Shown here: piece by piece, positions 27,908 through 37,911 of the stretch | How positions within the stretch are numbered: the first letter of the stretch is position 1 | Layout of the letters: each line of letters begins with the position of its first letter | NCBI RefSeq assembly: GCF_000272005.1 | Contig: NZ_AKKU01000001.1 | Location: forward strand, 62,001 to 126,000 | Source of the DNA: Alishewanella agri BL06 | GTDB taxonomy: Bacteria > Pseudomonadota > Gammaproteobacteria > Enterobacterales > Alteromonadaceae | Direction: 5' to 3' | Length of the DNA: 64,000 nt | Program-made: the position numbers and the translations under genes | Notes under the pieces: generated by a model | The model's database searches: none | What the model was told of the DNA's origin: nothing | What the model saw: the letters and a program-made list of their open reading frames with translations, nothing else

Positions 27908-28423
27908 ATGGCCGATAATGAGTTAGAGTTGGTAGATAAGGCAGCAAAACGTAAAAAGCTGATACTAATCGGTGCTGCTGTATTGCTGTTAGTGATTGCG
28001 GCTGGTGGGTATTTTCTACTATCAGGGGATAGCAGCGCGCCTGAGGGGGGGGTTGAGGAAGGCCCAGTGCCAACAGGTAGTCCGGAAAGTACCGCCATCA
28101 GCGGCACAGCTTTATACGTACAGATGCCCAGGCCCTTTGTGTTTAATGTGGCTGGCAGTAACCGGGATCGGCTAGTACAGATCCGGGTACAGATAATGGT
28201 ACGGGGGGATGCGAATCAGGCCCTGGCGCTTAGACATATTCCGCTGATTGAAGGCACCTTGCTGGCGACCTTCAGTGCGGCAAATGCCGATGAGTTGATT
28301 ACAACTACCGGTAAAGAAGAGCTGAAAAACCGTGCTTTGATTGATTTACAAAATGCCATGCTGGACGTGGTAGGTACTGTGGTGGTAGCAGAAATTCTGT
28401 TTACCGGTTTTGTCATGCAATAA
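27908..28423 (+). CDS. fliL: flagellar basal-body associated protein FliL
   Basis: The 171-residue single-pass membrane protein has a short cytoplasmic N-terminus, a transmembrane helix at about 18-38 (LILIGAAVLLLVIAAGGYFL) and a periplasmic stomatin-like domain (about 60-171) with YVQMPRPFVFNVAGSNR. FliL rings surround the stator units and support torque. A GGGAG ribosome site lies before the ATG. fliM follows after 12 bases. Confidence 0.93.
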   Translation: MADNELELVDKAAKRKKLILIGAAVLLLVIAAGGYFLLSGDSSAPEGGVEEGPVPTGSPESTAISGTALYVQMPRPFVFNVAGSNRDRLVQIRVQIMVRGDANQALALRHIPLIEGTLLATFSAANADELITTTGKEELKNRALIDLQNAMLDVVGTVVVAEILFTGFVMQ

Positions 28424-28435
28424 GAGTGAGCAACC

Positions 28436-29524
28436 GTGTCGGATTTATTATCGCAAGATGAAATAGATGCGCTATTGCATGGCGTTGATGAAGTTGTCGA
28501 AGAAGAAGTCGACGCCAGTGAGCCCGGTGACGGCTCCCGCACTATGCAGTTCGATTTCTCATCTCAGGATCGCATTGTCCGTGGCCGGATGCCGACCCTG
28601 GAGATGGTTAACGAGCGTTTTGCCCGCCATATGCGGATTAGCCTGTTTAATATGATGCGTCGTACTGCAGAGGTCTCAATAAACGGCGTGCAAATGATTA
28701 AATTCGGCGAGTATGTGCACACTTTGTTTGTACCAACCAGCTTGAATATGGTGCGCTTTCGGCCGTTAAAGGGCACAGGCCTGATTACCATGGAAGCGCG
28801 GTTAGTCTTTATTCTGGTAGATAACTTCTTCGGCGGCGATGGCCGCTACCATGCCAAGATCGAGGGCCGCGAATTTACTCCGACCGAGCGGCGCATTATT
28901 CAGATGCTGCTGAAGTTAATCTTTGAAGATTATAAAGAGGCCTGGGCGCCGGTAATGGACGTGTCATTCGAGTACCTTGACTCTGAAGTTAACCCGGCGA
29001 TGGCGAATATCGTCAGTCCGACCGAAGTCGTGGTGATCAGCTCCTTTCATATTGAACTGGACGGCGGTGGTGGCGATTTCCATGTCGCGCTACCTTATTC
29101 GATGCTGGAGCCCATACGTGAACTGTTGGATGCGGGGGTACAAAGCGACAAGGAAGATACAGACCTACGTTGGTCGAAAGCCTTGCGTGATGAAATTATG
29201 GATGTGAAAGTCGATCTCACCACCCGTATGCTGGATGTAGATTTAACGCTGCGCGATATTATGGAGCTAAAAGCTGGTGATATTATCCCGGTTGATATTC
29301 CGGGGCATGTCACGGTTATGGTTGAGGATCTGCCCACCTTCCGGGCTAAGGTCGGACGGTCGCGCGATAACGTTGCGCTGAAAATTATTGAAAAAATTAA
29401 ACGCCCTGAATCTGTTAAGTCAGAACTACAGGTGTTCACCAAAGGTGGCCGGCGTCTGGATAATGATGCCGATATCTCAGAATTAGAAGCTGATCTGAAT
29501 TTCAGCGACAGAGACAGAAGGTAA
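28436..29524 (+). CDS. fliM: flagellar motor switch protein FliM
   Basis: The 362-residue C-ring protein receives CheY-P. The N-terminal peptide (SDLLSQDEIDALLHG, residues 2-16) is the conserved CheY-P docking motif. The CheC-like middle domain (about 50-230) includes DNFFGGDGRYH, and a SpoA domain (about 255-330) pairs with FliN. The start is GTG at 28436 with GAGTGAG upstream. The docking peptide resembles repeats in the linker of CheA in this window, described under findings. Confidence 0.96.
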   Translation: MSDLLSQDEIDALLHGVDEVVEEEVDASEPGDGSRTMQFDFSSQDRIVRGRMPTLEMVNERFARHMRISLFNMMRRTAEVSINGVQMIKFGEYVHTLFVPTSLNMVRFRPLKGTGLITMEARLVFILVDNFFGGDGRYHAKIEGREFTPTERRIIQMLLKLIFEDYKEAWAPVMDVSFEYLDSEVNPAMANIVSPTEVVVISSFHIELDGGGGDFHVALPYSMLEPIRELLDAGVQSDKEDTDLRWSKALRDEIMDVKVDLTTRMLDVDLTLRDIMELKAGDIIPVDIPGHVTVMVEDLPTFRAKVGRSRDNVALKIIEKIKRPESVKSELQVFTKGGRRLDNDADISELEADLNFSDRDRR

Positions 29525-29529
29525 ACAAA

Positions 29530-29907
29530 ATGGCAAATGATCAGGACACCATGGACGAATGGGCAGCCGCCATGGCGGAGGCCGAGGGCGGAGCTAAAGC
29601 CGTCGAACTGGAAGAGTTGCAGGATGAAAAAGGTGCCGCAGTTGATAAACGCAAGCTGGATACCATTTTGGATATTCCGGTTACCATCTCAATGGAAGTC
29701 GGTCGGGCCAAAATCAGCATCCGCAACTTGCTACAACTGAATCAGGGCTCAGTTGTGGAGCTGGACCGGATCGCCGGTGAACCGCTGGATGTGCTGGTAA
29801 ACGGCACGCTAATCGCGCACGGCGAAGTTGTTGTGGTGAACGACAAATTCGGTATCCGGCTGACTGACGTGATTAGTCAGATCGAACGGATTAAGAAGCT
29901 GCGCTGA
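29530..29907 (+). CDS. fliN: flagellar motor switch protein FliN
   Basis: The 125-residue protein has a short acidic N-terminal region (MDEWAAAMAEAEGG) and a C-terminal SpoA domain (about 45-125, VTISMEVGRAKISIRNLLQL). It forms the base of the C-ring with FliM and docks FliH-FliI for export. It begins 5 bases after fliM and overlaps fliO by one base. Confidence 0.95.
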   Translation: MANDQDTMDEWAAAMAEAEGGAKAVELEELQDEKGAAVDKRKLDTILDIPVTISMEVGRAKISIRNLLQLNQGSVVELDRIAGEPLDVLVNGTLIAHGEVVVVNDKFGIRLTDVISQIERIKKLR

Positions 29908-30443
29908 TGCTAAAACTGGTCGCAAAACTTGCGTTATCACTGCTACTGCTGCTGTCACCCATTGGTGTTACCGCATCGAATCAGGTGTCAGCAGAGCCAA
30001 GCCAACAAGTAGCAACAGCAGCGGCACAGAGTCAGGCAGAGGAGCCAGTTGCCGAACCTTTGCCCACTGAAAATAGCCGTCCCAACCGGTTAGTCAGCCG
30101 TGACGCTGTATTAAACCCTGGCAGCGATAATAGCAGTGGTTCAATGGCGCTTGGCAAAATCGCCATTTCTCTGGCACTGGTGATTTTGTTGGTGTTGGGT
30201 CTGGGCTGGTTATTCAAAAAATTGACATTGCGCCTGCCGGGCAGCCGGCATATGAAAGTAATTTGCACCCTGCCACTTGGGCAGCGTGAACGTATCTTAA
30301 TTATTGAAATACAAGGAAAACAGCGGGTGATAGGTGTGACGCCTCACAGCATCAATTTGCTGTTTGAATTAGAAAATCCTCTTCCGGAAGAAAAGTTGGC
30401 ATCAGATTTTCATACACAGTTGCAGTCATTCCTGAGAAAATAG
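29907..30443 (+). CDS. fliO: flagellar biosynthetic protein FliO
   Basis: The 178-residue product has an N-terminal signal-like hydrophobic stretch (about 3-21), a periplasmic linker rich in Q, A and E, one transmembrane helix (about 83-101, [20 protein letters not shown]) and a C-terminal cytoplasmic domain. FliO is the assembly scaffold for the FliP pore and not part of the mature gate. It lies between fliN and fliP. Confidence 0.9.
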   Translation: MLKLVAKLALSLLLLLSPIGVTASNQVSAEPSQQVATAAAQSQAEEPVAEPLPTENSRPNRLVSRDAVLNPGSDNSSGSMALGKIAISLALVILLVLGLGWLFKKLTLRLPGSRHMKVICTLPLGQRERILIIEIQGKQRVIGVTPHSINLLFELENPLPEEKLASDFHTQLQSFLRK

Positions 30444-30451
30444 ACGTTTAC

Positions 30452-31198
30452 ATGCTGCGATTGCTGTTTATTCTGTTGCTGGCGCTACTAAGCCCACAAC
30501 TGCTGGCCGATAATGGCACCTTATCGGCCGTTACTGTTACCACCAATGCCGATGGCTCTCAGTCCTATAGTGTAACGCTGCAAGTACTGGCCATTATGAC
30601 CGCGCTGAGTTTTATTCCGGCGATGGTGATTATGATGACCAGCTTCACCCGCATCATCGTAGTACTGGCAATTTTGCGTCAGGCTATCGGTTTACAGCAA
30701 ACTCCCTCAAACCAGGTGCTGATCGGCATTACGTTGTTTCTAACCTTTTTTATTATGGCGCCGGTGTTCAAAACTATTAATGAACAGGCGATCCAGCCTT
30801 ATCTGGAAGAGACGCTGGATCCTGTGCAGGCGCTGGACGCGGCTATTGTGCCGTTAAAGGCTTTTATGCTGCATCAAACCCGGGTGCGCGATCTGGATAC
30901 CTTTGCTCAGATTGCCGGGCTGGAGGTCGCTGAAAATACGCAGGATTATCCGATGACGGTGGTGATCCCGGCCTTTGTCACCAGTGAGCTGAAAACCGCG
31001 TTCCAAATTGGCTTTATGTTGTTTATCCCGTTTCTGATTATCGATTTGGTCGTGGCCAGTGTGCTGATGGCGATGGGTATGATGATGCTGTCACCGATGA
31101 TTATTTCGCTGCCGTTTAAACTGATGATGTTCGTATTGGTAGACGGCTGGATCCTGGTGATGGGGACTCTGGCGACCAGTTATGGAGTAGGGACATGA
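30452..31198 (+). CDS. fliP: flagellar export gate protein FliP
   Basis: The 248-residue protein has a cleavable signal peptide (about 1-19, ending LLAD) and four hydrophobic segments. It carries the family signatures [17 protein letters not shown] and [20 protein letters not shown]. FliP forms the core of the FliPQR export gate in the MS-ring. It overlaps fliQ by 4 bases. Confidence 0.96.
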   Translation: MLRLLFILLLALLSPQLLADNGTLSAVTVTTNADGSQSYSVTLQVLAIMTALSFIPAMVIMMTSFTRIIVVLAILRQAIGLQQTPSNQVLIGITLFLTFFIMAPVFKTINEQAIQPYLEETLDPVQALDAAIVPLKAFMLHQTRVRDLDTFAQIAGLEVAENTQDYPMTVVIPAFVTSELKTAFQIGFMLFIPFLIIDLVVASVLMAMGMMMLSPMIISLPFKLMMFVLVDGWILVMGTLATSYGVGT

Positions 31199-31464
31199 GC
31201 CCGGAAACCTTTGTCGATGTGCTGCGCGACTCCTTATTTATTGTGATTTTGCTGGTTAGTGCCATTATTTTGCCTTCGCTGTTTGTGGGCTTAATTGTTG
31301 CGGTGTTTCAGGCGGCAACCTCAATTAACGAACAAACCTTAAGCTTCTTACCACGCTTAATTGTTACCTTGCTGGCACTGATTTTCGGTGGTCATTGGTT
31401 GGTGCGGGTCATCATGGACTACACCATCGATCTGTACCAAAGTATTCCACAGGTTGTTGGGTAG
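31195..31464 (+). CDS. fliQ: flagellar export gate protein FliQ
   Basis: The 89-residue protein has two transmembrane helices (about 14-38 and 52-75), with the family motif [20 protein letters not shown] between them. Four copies pack on the FliP ring in the export gate. Length and context are normal. Confidence 0.95.
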   Translation: MSPETFVDVLRDSLFIVILLVSAIILPSLFVGLIVAVFQAATSINEQTLSFLPRLIVTLLALIFGGHWLVRVIMDYTIDLYQSIPQVVG

Positions 31465-31474
31465 GCCAGCGTCA

Positions 31475-32248
31475 ATGGAAATTCTGATGGCGACCCTGAT
31501 GCAAACCATAGCGGACTTTTTGCTGCCGCTATGTCGGGTGTCCGGTATGCTGCTGATTATGGCAGGTCTGGGCGTGCGTAATATCCCCACCCGGATAAAA
31601 ACCGGTCTGGTGGTGTTGATCACGGTGGTGATGATGCCGATGCTGCCGAAAACCGTCTATCCGGAACTGATTTCCTTTGCCATGGTGTTAGAAGTCATGT
31701 TGCAGCTGACGATTGGTTTTGCGCTGGGTTTTATCTCATTAATGTTTATCAATACCTTCGTGCTGGCTGGTCAGTTACTGGCAACGCAAACCGGTTTGGC
31801 TTTTGCATCGATGGTCGATCCTGCCAGCGGCATGACAGTGCCGGCAATAGGTCAGTTTTATCTGATCCTGGCGAGTTTATTATTCTTTGTTTTTAACGGT
31901 CATCTGATTATGATTCAGATGCTGGTGTTTAGTTTTGAAACGCTGCCAATTAACGGTGAGTGGTGGGATGTGACCAGCTACTGGACCATTATTGAGTTTG
32001 GTGGCTGGATGTTTGCTACGGCTCTGGCTATTGCTTTAGCACCCATAGTCGCCATGCTGGTGGTCAATCTGTCGTTTGGCATTATGACCCGTGCTGCACC
32101 ACAGCTGAATATTTTCTCGATCGGTTTTCCGATTACTATGTTATCCGGCTTACTGATCCTTTGGCTGACGCTGGATACCTTCTTATTTCATTATGAAAAG
32201 CAATGGGAGCATGTCATCGACTATAGCTGCCGGCTGATTGGTTGCTAG
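31475..32248 (+). CDS. fliR: flagellar export gate protein FliR
   Basis: The 257-residue protein has about six hydrophobic segments and family features such as RVSGMLLIMAGLGVRNIPTR and GLAFASMVDPASGMTVPAIGQF. One copy closes the FliPQR gate. The start is set at the ATG at 31475 (MEILMATLMQ). The frame extends upstream into fliQ, but that part is not FliR-like. Confidence 0.94.
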   Translation: MEILMATLMQTIADFLLPLCRVSGMLLIMAGLGVRNIPTRIKTGLVVLITVVMMPMLPKTVYPELISFAMVLEVMLQLTIGFALGFISLMFINTFVLAGQLLATQTGLAFASMVDPASGMTVPAIGQFYLILASLLFFVFNGHLIMIQMLVFSFETLPINGEWWDVTSYWTIIEFGGWMFATALAIALAPIVAMLVVNLSFGIMTRAAPQLNIFSIGFPITMLSGLLILWLTLDTFLFHYEKQWEHVIDYSCRLIGC

Positions 32249-32257
32249 GAGGCTGAC

Positions 32258-33388
32258 GTGGCAGAAGATTCCGGCGCCGAAAAAACCGAACAGCCCACCC
32301 CCAAGAAGCTGCAAGACGCAGCGAAAAAGGGCCAGATTGCCCGCTCAAAAGACCTTGGCACGGCTTTTGTGTTAATCGGCAGCGCGGCGGCGTTGCTGGT
32401 ATTTGGCAAGATGCTGGCAATGGCGATGCTGAATATTGGCCAGCGTATGATGCGGCTGGATCAAAAAGATATTTTTGAAACCAATAGTATGTTTACCGCC
32501 TGGGGCGATGCCGGCAGAGAGTTAGCGGCACCGTTATCAGGAATTTTTATATTAATTCTGATCGCCGCCTTTGTTGGTAATACCTTACTGGGTGGCTTTA
32601 ATTTTAGTTGGGAAGCCGCTGGTCCGAAGGCCAGTAAAATGAGCCCAATCCAGGGTTTTAAGCGGATGTTTGGCTTGCAGGCGCTGGTGGAGCTGGTAAA
32701 AAGCATCTTAAAAGTTTTGGTGGTGGTGGGGATCGCTTATTTACTGTTAAAAGTGTTCTTTATGGATATTATGGCGCTGTCGCTGATGAGCGAGCCAAAT
32801 AATATCGAATCAGCGCTATATTTTCTGGCTTGGTTGTTTTTGGGCCTGTGCGCCAGTATTTCGGTGATTGCGGTGGTCGATGCGCCCTATCAGGTTTGGA
32901 ATCATACCAAACAACTGAAGATGTCATTGCAGGAAATTAAAGACGAACACAAAAATTCCGAGGGTAGCCCGGAAATCAAAGCCCGCATCCGCCGTACCCA
33001 AATGCAGATGTCGATGAAACGCATGATGCAACAGGTCCCGACCGCAGATGTCATAGTGACTAACCCGACACACTATGCAGTAGCGCTAAAATACGATCAG
33101 GGCAAATTCCGGGCACCGGCAGTGGTCGCCAAGGGGGTCGATGAAGTCGCAATGCATATCCGGAAAATCGCCTCTGAGCATAAAATCCCGATTATTGAGT
33201 CGCCGGCACTGGCACGCTCCATTTATTACACGACAAAACTGGATCATCCAATCCCGGAGCAGCTGTTTGCTGCGGTAGCCCAGGTGCTGGCTTATGTATT
33301 CCAGCTCAATTTGTATCGTAAGGGTAAAGGCAGCCGGCCGAAAGCGCTGGCAAAAGAGTTACCTATTCCTGAGGATGTGCGGCACTAA
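32258..33388 (+). CDS. flhB: flagellar export switch protein FlhB
   Basis: The 376-residue protein has a four-helix membrane part (about 30-210) and a cytoplasmic domain with the autocleavage motif NPTH (in VIVTNPTHYAVALKY, residues near 265-280). Cleavage there lets FliK switch export specificity. The GTG start follows AGGAGG closely. A free-standing paralogue of the post-cleavage domain is encoded at 47443. Confidence 0.96.
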   Translation: MAEDSGAEKTEQPTPKKLQDAAKKGQIARSKDLGTAFVLIGSAAALLVFGKMLAMAMLNIGQRMMRLDQKDIFETNSMFTAWGDAGRELAAPLSGIFILILIAAFVGNTLLGGFNFSWEAAGPKASKMSPIQGFKRMFGLQALVELVKSILKVLVVVGIAYLLLKVFFMDIMALSLMSEPNNIESALYFLAWLFLGLCASISVIAVVDAPYQVWNHTKQLKMSLQEIKDEHKNSEGSPEIKARIRRTQMQMSMKRMMQQVPTADVIVTNPTHYAVALKYDQGKFRAPAVVAKGVDEVAMHIRKIASEHKIPIIESPALARSIYYTTKLDHPIPEQLFAAVAQVLAYVFQLNLYRKGKGSRPKALAKELPIPEDVRH

Positions 33389-33441
33389 GGTGATTCGTTA
33401 GCGCTGCTAATTTCGCCACTTGCGCGACTAGATATCCACAA

Positions 33442-33457
33442 TGGAACACTTCTTGCT
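33442..33457 (+). promoter_or_regulatory. sigma-54 promoter of the flhA operon
   Basis: TGGAACACTTCTTGCT has -24 GG and -12 GC 10 bases apart, five of six bases of TGGCAC and a perfect TTGCT. It lies 39 bases before the flhA ATG, which fits a leader of about 28 bases. It supports a new transcription unit flhA-flhF-flhG-fliA and onward. Confidence 0.78.
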
Positions 33458-33495
33458 GAAACCTGCTGTTGTGTCAACACTTTGTCAGGTCACGC

Positions 33496-35607
33496 ATGCA
33501 GTTAGCCCAGTATTTTAGTAAATTCGATAAAGCTCATCTTCGGCATCTCAAGGGAGTGGGCACGCCCATTCTGATCCTGGCTGCGTTAGCGATGGTGGTA
33601 TTACCGCTACCGCCGCTGATGTTGGATGTGTTGTTCTCTTTTAATATTGCGTTGGCACTGGTGGTGCTACTGGTGACTATCTACACCAAAAGACCGCTGG
33701 ATTTTGGTATTTTCCCCAGCGTGCTGCTGGTGGCAACCATTCTGCGTTTAGCGCTGAACGTTGCCAGCACCCGGGTGGTGTTACTTGAAGGTCATAACGG
33801 TGGTGACGCTGCGGGTGCCGTCATTGAAGCCTTCGGCTCGGTGGTAATTGGCGGTAACTATGCCGTTGGTATCGTTGTATTCCTGATCTTAATTATCATC
33901 AACTTTGTGGTGGTGACCAAGGGTGCTGGTCGCATCGCTGAAGTGTCGGCCCGTTTTACGCTGGATGCGATGCCAGGTAAACAAATGGCGATTGATGCTG
34001 ATCTTAACTCTGGTTTGATTACGCAGGAAGAAGCCCGTACCCGCCGCGAAGAAGTCACCAGTGAAGCCGATTTTTATGGCTCGATGGACGGTGCCAGTAA
34101 ATTTGTCAAAGGTGATGCCATAGCTGGCATTGTAATCCTGGTGATCAATCTGGTTGGTGGCTTGTTTATCGGCATGATGCAACATAGCCTCAGTTTTGGC
34201 GAGGCGATGGAAATTTATACCTTACTGACGATTGGTGATGGCCTGGTAGCACAAATTCCCGGTTTATTACTGTCTATCGGTACAGCGATTATCGTCACCC
34301 GGCAGAATAAAGAGGGTGATCTCGGCAAGCAGATGCAAAGTCAGCTTGGTGATAACACTGATGTGTTATTTATCGCCGCCGGTGTGATGACCCTGATGGG
34401 AATTGTACCCGGTATGCCACATTTCGCCTTTCTATCATTAGCGGCTCTGTTGGGTGGCGTTGCCTGGTATACCAAAAAACTGGCAACGGCTAAGGTCGCA
34501 CAACTACAGCCCCGACCTGCTAACGTAAGTGGTCAGCAAATGGCGGATAGTCAGCCGGTTAAAGAAATTGGTTGGGATGATGTTCAGGGCGTAGATGTTA
34601 TCGGTTTGGAAGTGGGTTACCGTTTAATCCCCTTGGTCGATAAAGCGCAGGGCGGCGAGCTATTAAACCGGATTAAAGGTGTACGTAAAAAGCTATCGCA
34701 GGAATTAGGTTTCCTGGTGCCGCCGGTACATATTCGCGATAACCTGGATCTGGAACCCAACAGCTATCGGGTGGCGTTAATGGGAGTGACGAACGGTGAG
34801 GGAGAACTGCGCCATGATAACGAGCTGGCGATTAACCCGGGGCAGGTGTTTGGTACCGTCAAAGGCATCGCCACTAAAGATCCTGCCTTTGGTTTAGATG
34901 CGGTCTGGATCAGTAAAGATCAGCGTGAGCATGCCCAAACTCTGGGCTATACCGTGGTTGATGCTGCCACCGTTGTTGCTACTCATCTTAGTCAAATTCT
35001 GACCAATAATGCCGCCAGCCTGCTCGGCCACGAAGAAGTACAGAATCTGCTGGATATGCTTGGTAAGCATTCGCCAAAACTGGTCGAAGGCCTGGTACCG
35101 GAAACCTTGCCGCTGACCGCAGTAGTAAAAGTACTGCAAAATCTGCTACATGAAGGCGTACCAATCCGCGATATGCGGACTATTGTGCAAACGCTGGTGG
35201 AATATGGTGCTAAGAGTCAGGATATTGACGTCCTGACCGCAGCCTGCCGCATTGCGCTGCGCCGGCTGATAGTGCAGGAAGTGGTTGGTAGCAAACAGGA
35301 AATTCCAGTGATTACCTTTGCGCCGGAACTCGAGCAAATGCTGCATCAATCCATGCAGGCAGCCGGTAACGACGGCGCCGGCATTGAACCGGGATTAGCC
35401 GATCGCATCCAACAATCGTTGCAGGAAGCACATCAAAATCAGGAATTGACCGGTGAAAGTGCGGTAATGCTGACGTCAGGAATTTTACGCTCAGTGATGG
35501 CACGATTCGTGAAATACACTATTCCAGGATTACGGGTGCTGTCGTATCAGGAGATTCCGGATGACAAGCAAATCCGCATTGTTAGCGTTATCGGTCAGTC
35601 GAACTAG
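33496..35607 (+). CDS. flhA: flagellar export gate protein FlhA
   Basis: The 703-residue protein has eight transmembrane helices in its first half with the FHIPEP signature region (RFTLDAMPGKQMAIDADLNSG). Its cytoplasmic half binds chaperone-substrate complexes. It forms the nonameric ring under the FliPQR gate and conducts protons. The start at 33496 (MQLAQYFSK) is preferred over a TTG at 33469, because a sigma-54 promoter predicts transcription from about 33468 and an AGG lies at the right distance from the ATG. Confidence 0.96.
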   Translation: MQLAQYFSKFDKAHLRHLKGVGTPILILAALAMVVLPLPPLMLDVLFSFNIALALVVLLVTIYTKRPLDFGIFPSVLLVATILRLALNVASTRVVLLEGHNGGDAAGAVIEAFGSVVIGGNYAVGIVVFLILIIINFVVVTKGAGRIAEVSARFTLDAMPGKQMAIDADLNSGLITQEEARTRREEVTSEADFYGSMDGASKFVKGDAIAGIVILVINLVGGLFIGMMQHSLSFGEAMEIYTLLTIGDGLVAQIPGLLLSIGTAIIVTRQNKEGDLGKQMQSQLGDNTDVLFIAAGVMTLMGIVPGMPHFAFLSLAALLGGVAWYTKKLATAKVAQLQPRPANVSGQQMADSQPVKEIGWDDVQGVDVIGLEVGYRLIPLVDKAQGGELLNRIKGVRKKLSQELGFLVPPVHIRDNLDLEPNSYRVALMGVTNGEGELRHDNELAINPGQVFGTVKGIATKDPAFGLDAVWISKDQREHAQTLGYTVVDAATVVATHLSQILTNNAASLLGHEEVQNLLDMLGKHSPKLVEGLVPETLPLTAVVKVLQNLLHEGVPIRDMRTIVQTLVEYGAKSQDIDVLTAACRIALRRLIVQEVVGSKQEIPVITFAPELEQMLHQSMQAAGNDGAGIEPGLADRIQQSLQEAHQNQELTGESAVMLTSGILRSVMARFVKYTIPGLRVLSYQEIPDDKQIRIVSVIGQSN

Positions 35608-35616
35608 GAGTAACTC

Positions 35617-37044
35617 ATGAAAATCAAACGCTTTGTTGCCAAAGATATGCGCAGCGCCCTGGCTGAAGTCAAAGAGTTTCTCGGACCGGATGCGATTATC
35701 CTGTCAAATAAAAAGGTCGCTGAAGGGGTAGAAATTGTTGCCGCTATTGATGCCGAACCTGCCGCCAGCAGCAAGCCAGCCGCAAACGCGCGGGTGGAAG
35801 ATATTACGCCGCTGACCAAGCGCGCCGAACCAAAAGTCAATATCCGGATTGATGATCAGGCAGAAGCAGAGCCGGCCGATTCGTTACGGGCCTTGTTAGC
35901 CCGGCAGATGCTAAAGCAACAGAGTCGTGAACTGGCATCGGCTAATGCTAAGCCAGCCGCTGCTACAGACCCATCTGCTGGCCAGGCACCAGCCGCTGCC
36001 GTGAACCGGGCGCCGCAGTTTGAACGTCAAAATTCTGCCGCTCAGACGATGAATTCGCCGCAATGGCAGGAGTTAAGCAAATTACAACAACAGCAAGCCG
36101 AGCTGATGCAACAACAGTTTGCGCAAATGCAGGCGGAAATGTTTTCAATGCGCCAATTGTTACAGCATCAGGTTTCTGGATTAATGTGGCAGGATCTGGC
36201 ACGACGCGAGCCGGTAAGGGCATTAGTGATCGAAAATCTGCAACAACTGGGTTTGTCGGAGCAGGTGGCTGATCAACTTGCTTGCTTTATGCCGGAAGAT
36301 TTAAATGTTAAAGATGCCTGGCAAACCGCATTGGAATTACTTGCCGGGCAGTTAACCACAACTAACGATGACATTTTACGCCGGGGCGGTGTGGTCGCGC
36401 TGGTTGGGCCGACGGGCGTTGGCAAAACGACCACAGTAGCAAAACTGGCCGCGGGCTTTGCCAAACGGCATGGCGCCGATCAAGTTGCGTTGATCACCAC
36501 CGACTGTTTTCGTATCGGTGCTTTTGAACAGCTGGCGACCTTTGGCCGGATTATTGGTTGTCCGGTTAAGCAAGCAAAAGACAGTGAGGAACTCTCTGTC
36601 TTGTTGAATCAACTACAACAACGTAAACTGATTTTGATTGACACCGCCGGCATGAGCCAACGGGATCTGCGTCTGGCCGAGCAACTGGCATCACTGGTGC
36701 ATAACTCCCGTGTCAAAATCCGTAGTTATCTGGTATTGTCTGCGACAGCACAGGCAAAAGTGATGCAGGAAAGTATGCAACAATTCAAGCGCATAGCGTT
36801 GTCAGGTTGTATATTTACCAAGCTTGATGAATGCTTAAGTCTGGGTGAAGCCATTAACGTGGCGTTGCAACAGGCGTTGCCTATTAGTTATCTGACCGAC
36901 GGGCAGCGGGTACCCGAAGACTTAAAAGTAGCAGACGCAGCAGAGCTGGTGGCACAGGCCGAACAATTACGATTACAACATTGTGCACCATCACATCAGT
37001 GGTACCAGAACGAGATGTCTCAAGTAGATGCAGTGTATGCCTAA
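35617..37044 (+). CDS. flhF: flagellar placement GTPase FlhF
   Basis: The 475-residue SRP-type GTPase marks the cell pole for flagellar assembly. It starts MKIKRFVAKDMRSALAEVKE, the conserved FlhF N-terminus. A glutamine- and alanine-rich linker follows (about 85-190), then an NG domain with G1 GPTGVGKTTTVAKLAAGFAK (about 266-285), DTAGMSQRD as G3, and TKLDECLSLG as G4. Its partner FlhG follows with a short overlap and limits flagellar number. The spacing of 9 bases after flhA suggests one operon. Confidence 0.95.
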   Translation: MKIKRFVAKDMRSALAEVKEFLGPDAIILSNKKVAEGVEIVAAIDAEPAASSKPAANARVEDITPLTKRAEPKVNIRIDDQAEAEPADSLRALLARQMLKQQSRELASANAKPAAATDPSAGQAPAAAVNRAPQFERQNSAAQTMNSPQWQELSKLQQQQAELMQQQFAQMQAEMFSMRQLLQHQVSGLMWQDLARREPVRALVIENLQQLGLSEQVADQLACFMPEDLNVKDAWQTALELLAGQLTTTNDDILRRGGVVALVGPTGVGKTTTVAKLAAGFAKRHGADQVALITTDCFRIGAFEQLATFGRIIGCPVKQAKDSEELSVLLNQLQQRKLILIDTAGMSQRDLRLAEQLASLVHNSRVKIRSYLVLSATAQAKVMQESMQQFKRIALSGCIFTKLDECLSLGEAINVALQQALPISYLTDGQRVPEDLKVADAAELVAQAEQLRLQHCAPSHQWYQNEMSQVDAVYA

Positions 37045-37903
37045 TAATTTAGCAGCAGATGATCAGGCCAGTGGTCTCAGACGCATGAATAAACAAAAAA
37101 GCAAAGTCATATCGATTACCGGTGGCAAAGGTGGGGTAGGTAAAACCAACATCACCCTGAACCTTGCTATGGCCCTGGCACAACTCGGTAAGAAAGTGTT
37201 AGTACTGGACGCGGATTTAGGACTAGCGAATTGTGATGTGATGCTTGGTCTTAGAGTTGAAAAAAACTTGTCTCATGTGCTGGCAGGTACTGCCACCCTA
37301 GACGATATTTTGGTCACCGGGCCTTTTGGCATTCAAATTATCCCAGCGACGTCCGGCAATCAGGATATGACCGAATTATCGCCGGTCGAGCATGCCAGCC
37401 TGATCCGGGCGTTTAGTGAGTTGCAGACCCCGGTTGACGTGTTACTGGTGGATACCGCGGCTGGTATCTCGGATATGGTACTGAGTTTCTCGCGGGCGTC
37501 ACAGGATGTGCTGGTGGTAGTCTGTGATGAACCCTCTTCGATTACCGATGCTTATGCTCTGATGAAAATTCTCAGCCGTGATCATGGGGTAGAAAAATTT
37601 AAAATTGTTGCCAATATGGTGCGAAGCATCAAAGAAGGGCAGGAATTATTTGCTAAACTGACTCGTGTTACCGACAGATTTCTTGATGTCAGTCTGGAGT
37701 TGGTTGCAACAGTACCGCAGGACGAAAACGTACGGCGGGCGGCGCGCAAACAAAAAGCCTTTATTGACGCCTATCCGACCACAGCTGCCAGTATGGCCGT
37801 AAAAGCCTTAGCATTAAAAGCCGTGAAATGGCCCTTGCCTGATACGGCATCCGGTCACTTGGAATTCTTTCTGGAACAACTGGTGCAGCCGCAATCTGAG
37901 TAG
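37037..37903 (+). CDS. flhG: flagellar number regulator FlhG (FleN), MinD-like ATPase
   Basis: The protein (288 residues from 37037) has the deviant Walker A motif GGKGGVGKTN, VLDADLGLANCDVMLGLR and VDTAAGISDM, and a C-terminal amphipathic region (WPLPDTASGHLEFFLEQL) for membrane binding. FlhG keeps the polar flagellum single and restrains FlrA. The conserved DQASGLRRM before the Walker motif supports a start near 37028 or 37037; both ATGs overlap the flhF end and neither has a clear ribosome site. The later ATG is used. Confidence 0.94.
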   Translation: MPNNLAADDQASGLRRMNKQKSKVISITGGKGGVGKTNITLNLAMALAQLGKKVLVLDADLGLANCDVMLGLRVEKNLSHVLAGTATLDDILVTGPFGIQIIPATSGNQDMTELSPVEHASLIRAFSELQTPVDVLLVDTAAGISDMVLSFSRASQDVLVVVCDEPSSITDAYALMKILSRDHGVEKFKIVANMVRSIKEGQELFAKLTRVTDRFLDVSLELVATVPQDENVRRAARKQKAFIDAYPTTAASMAVKALALKAVKWPLPDTASGHLEFFLEQLVQPQSE

Positions 37904-37911
37904 GGGGTTCT

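Noticed and set aside
37028..37044. Possible frameshift or fusion between flhF and flhG
   Set aside because: The frames simply overlap by a few bases, and both proteins are complete by family comparison.
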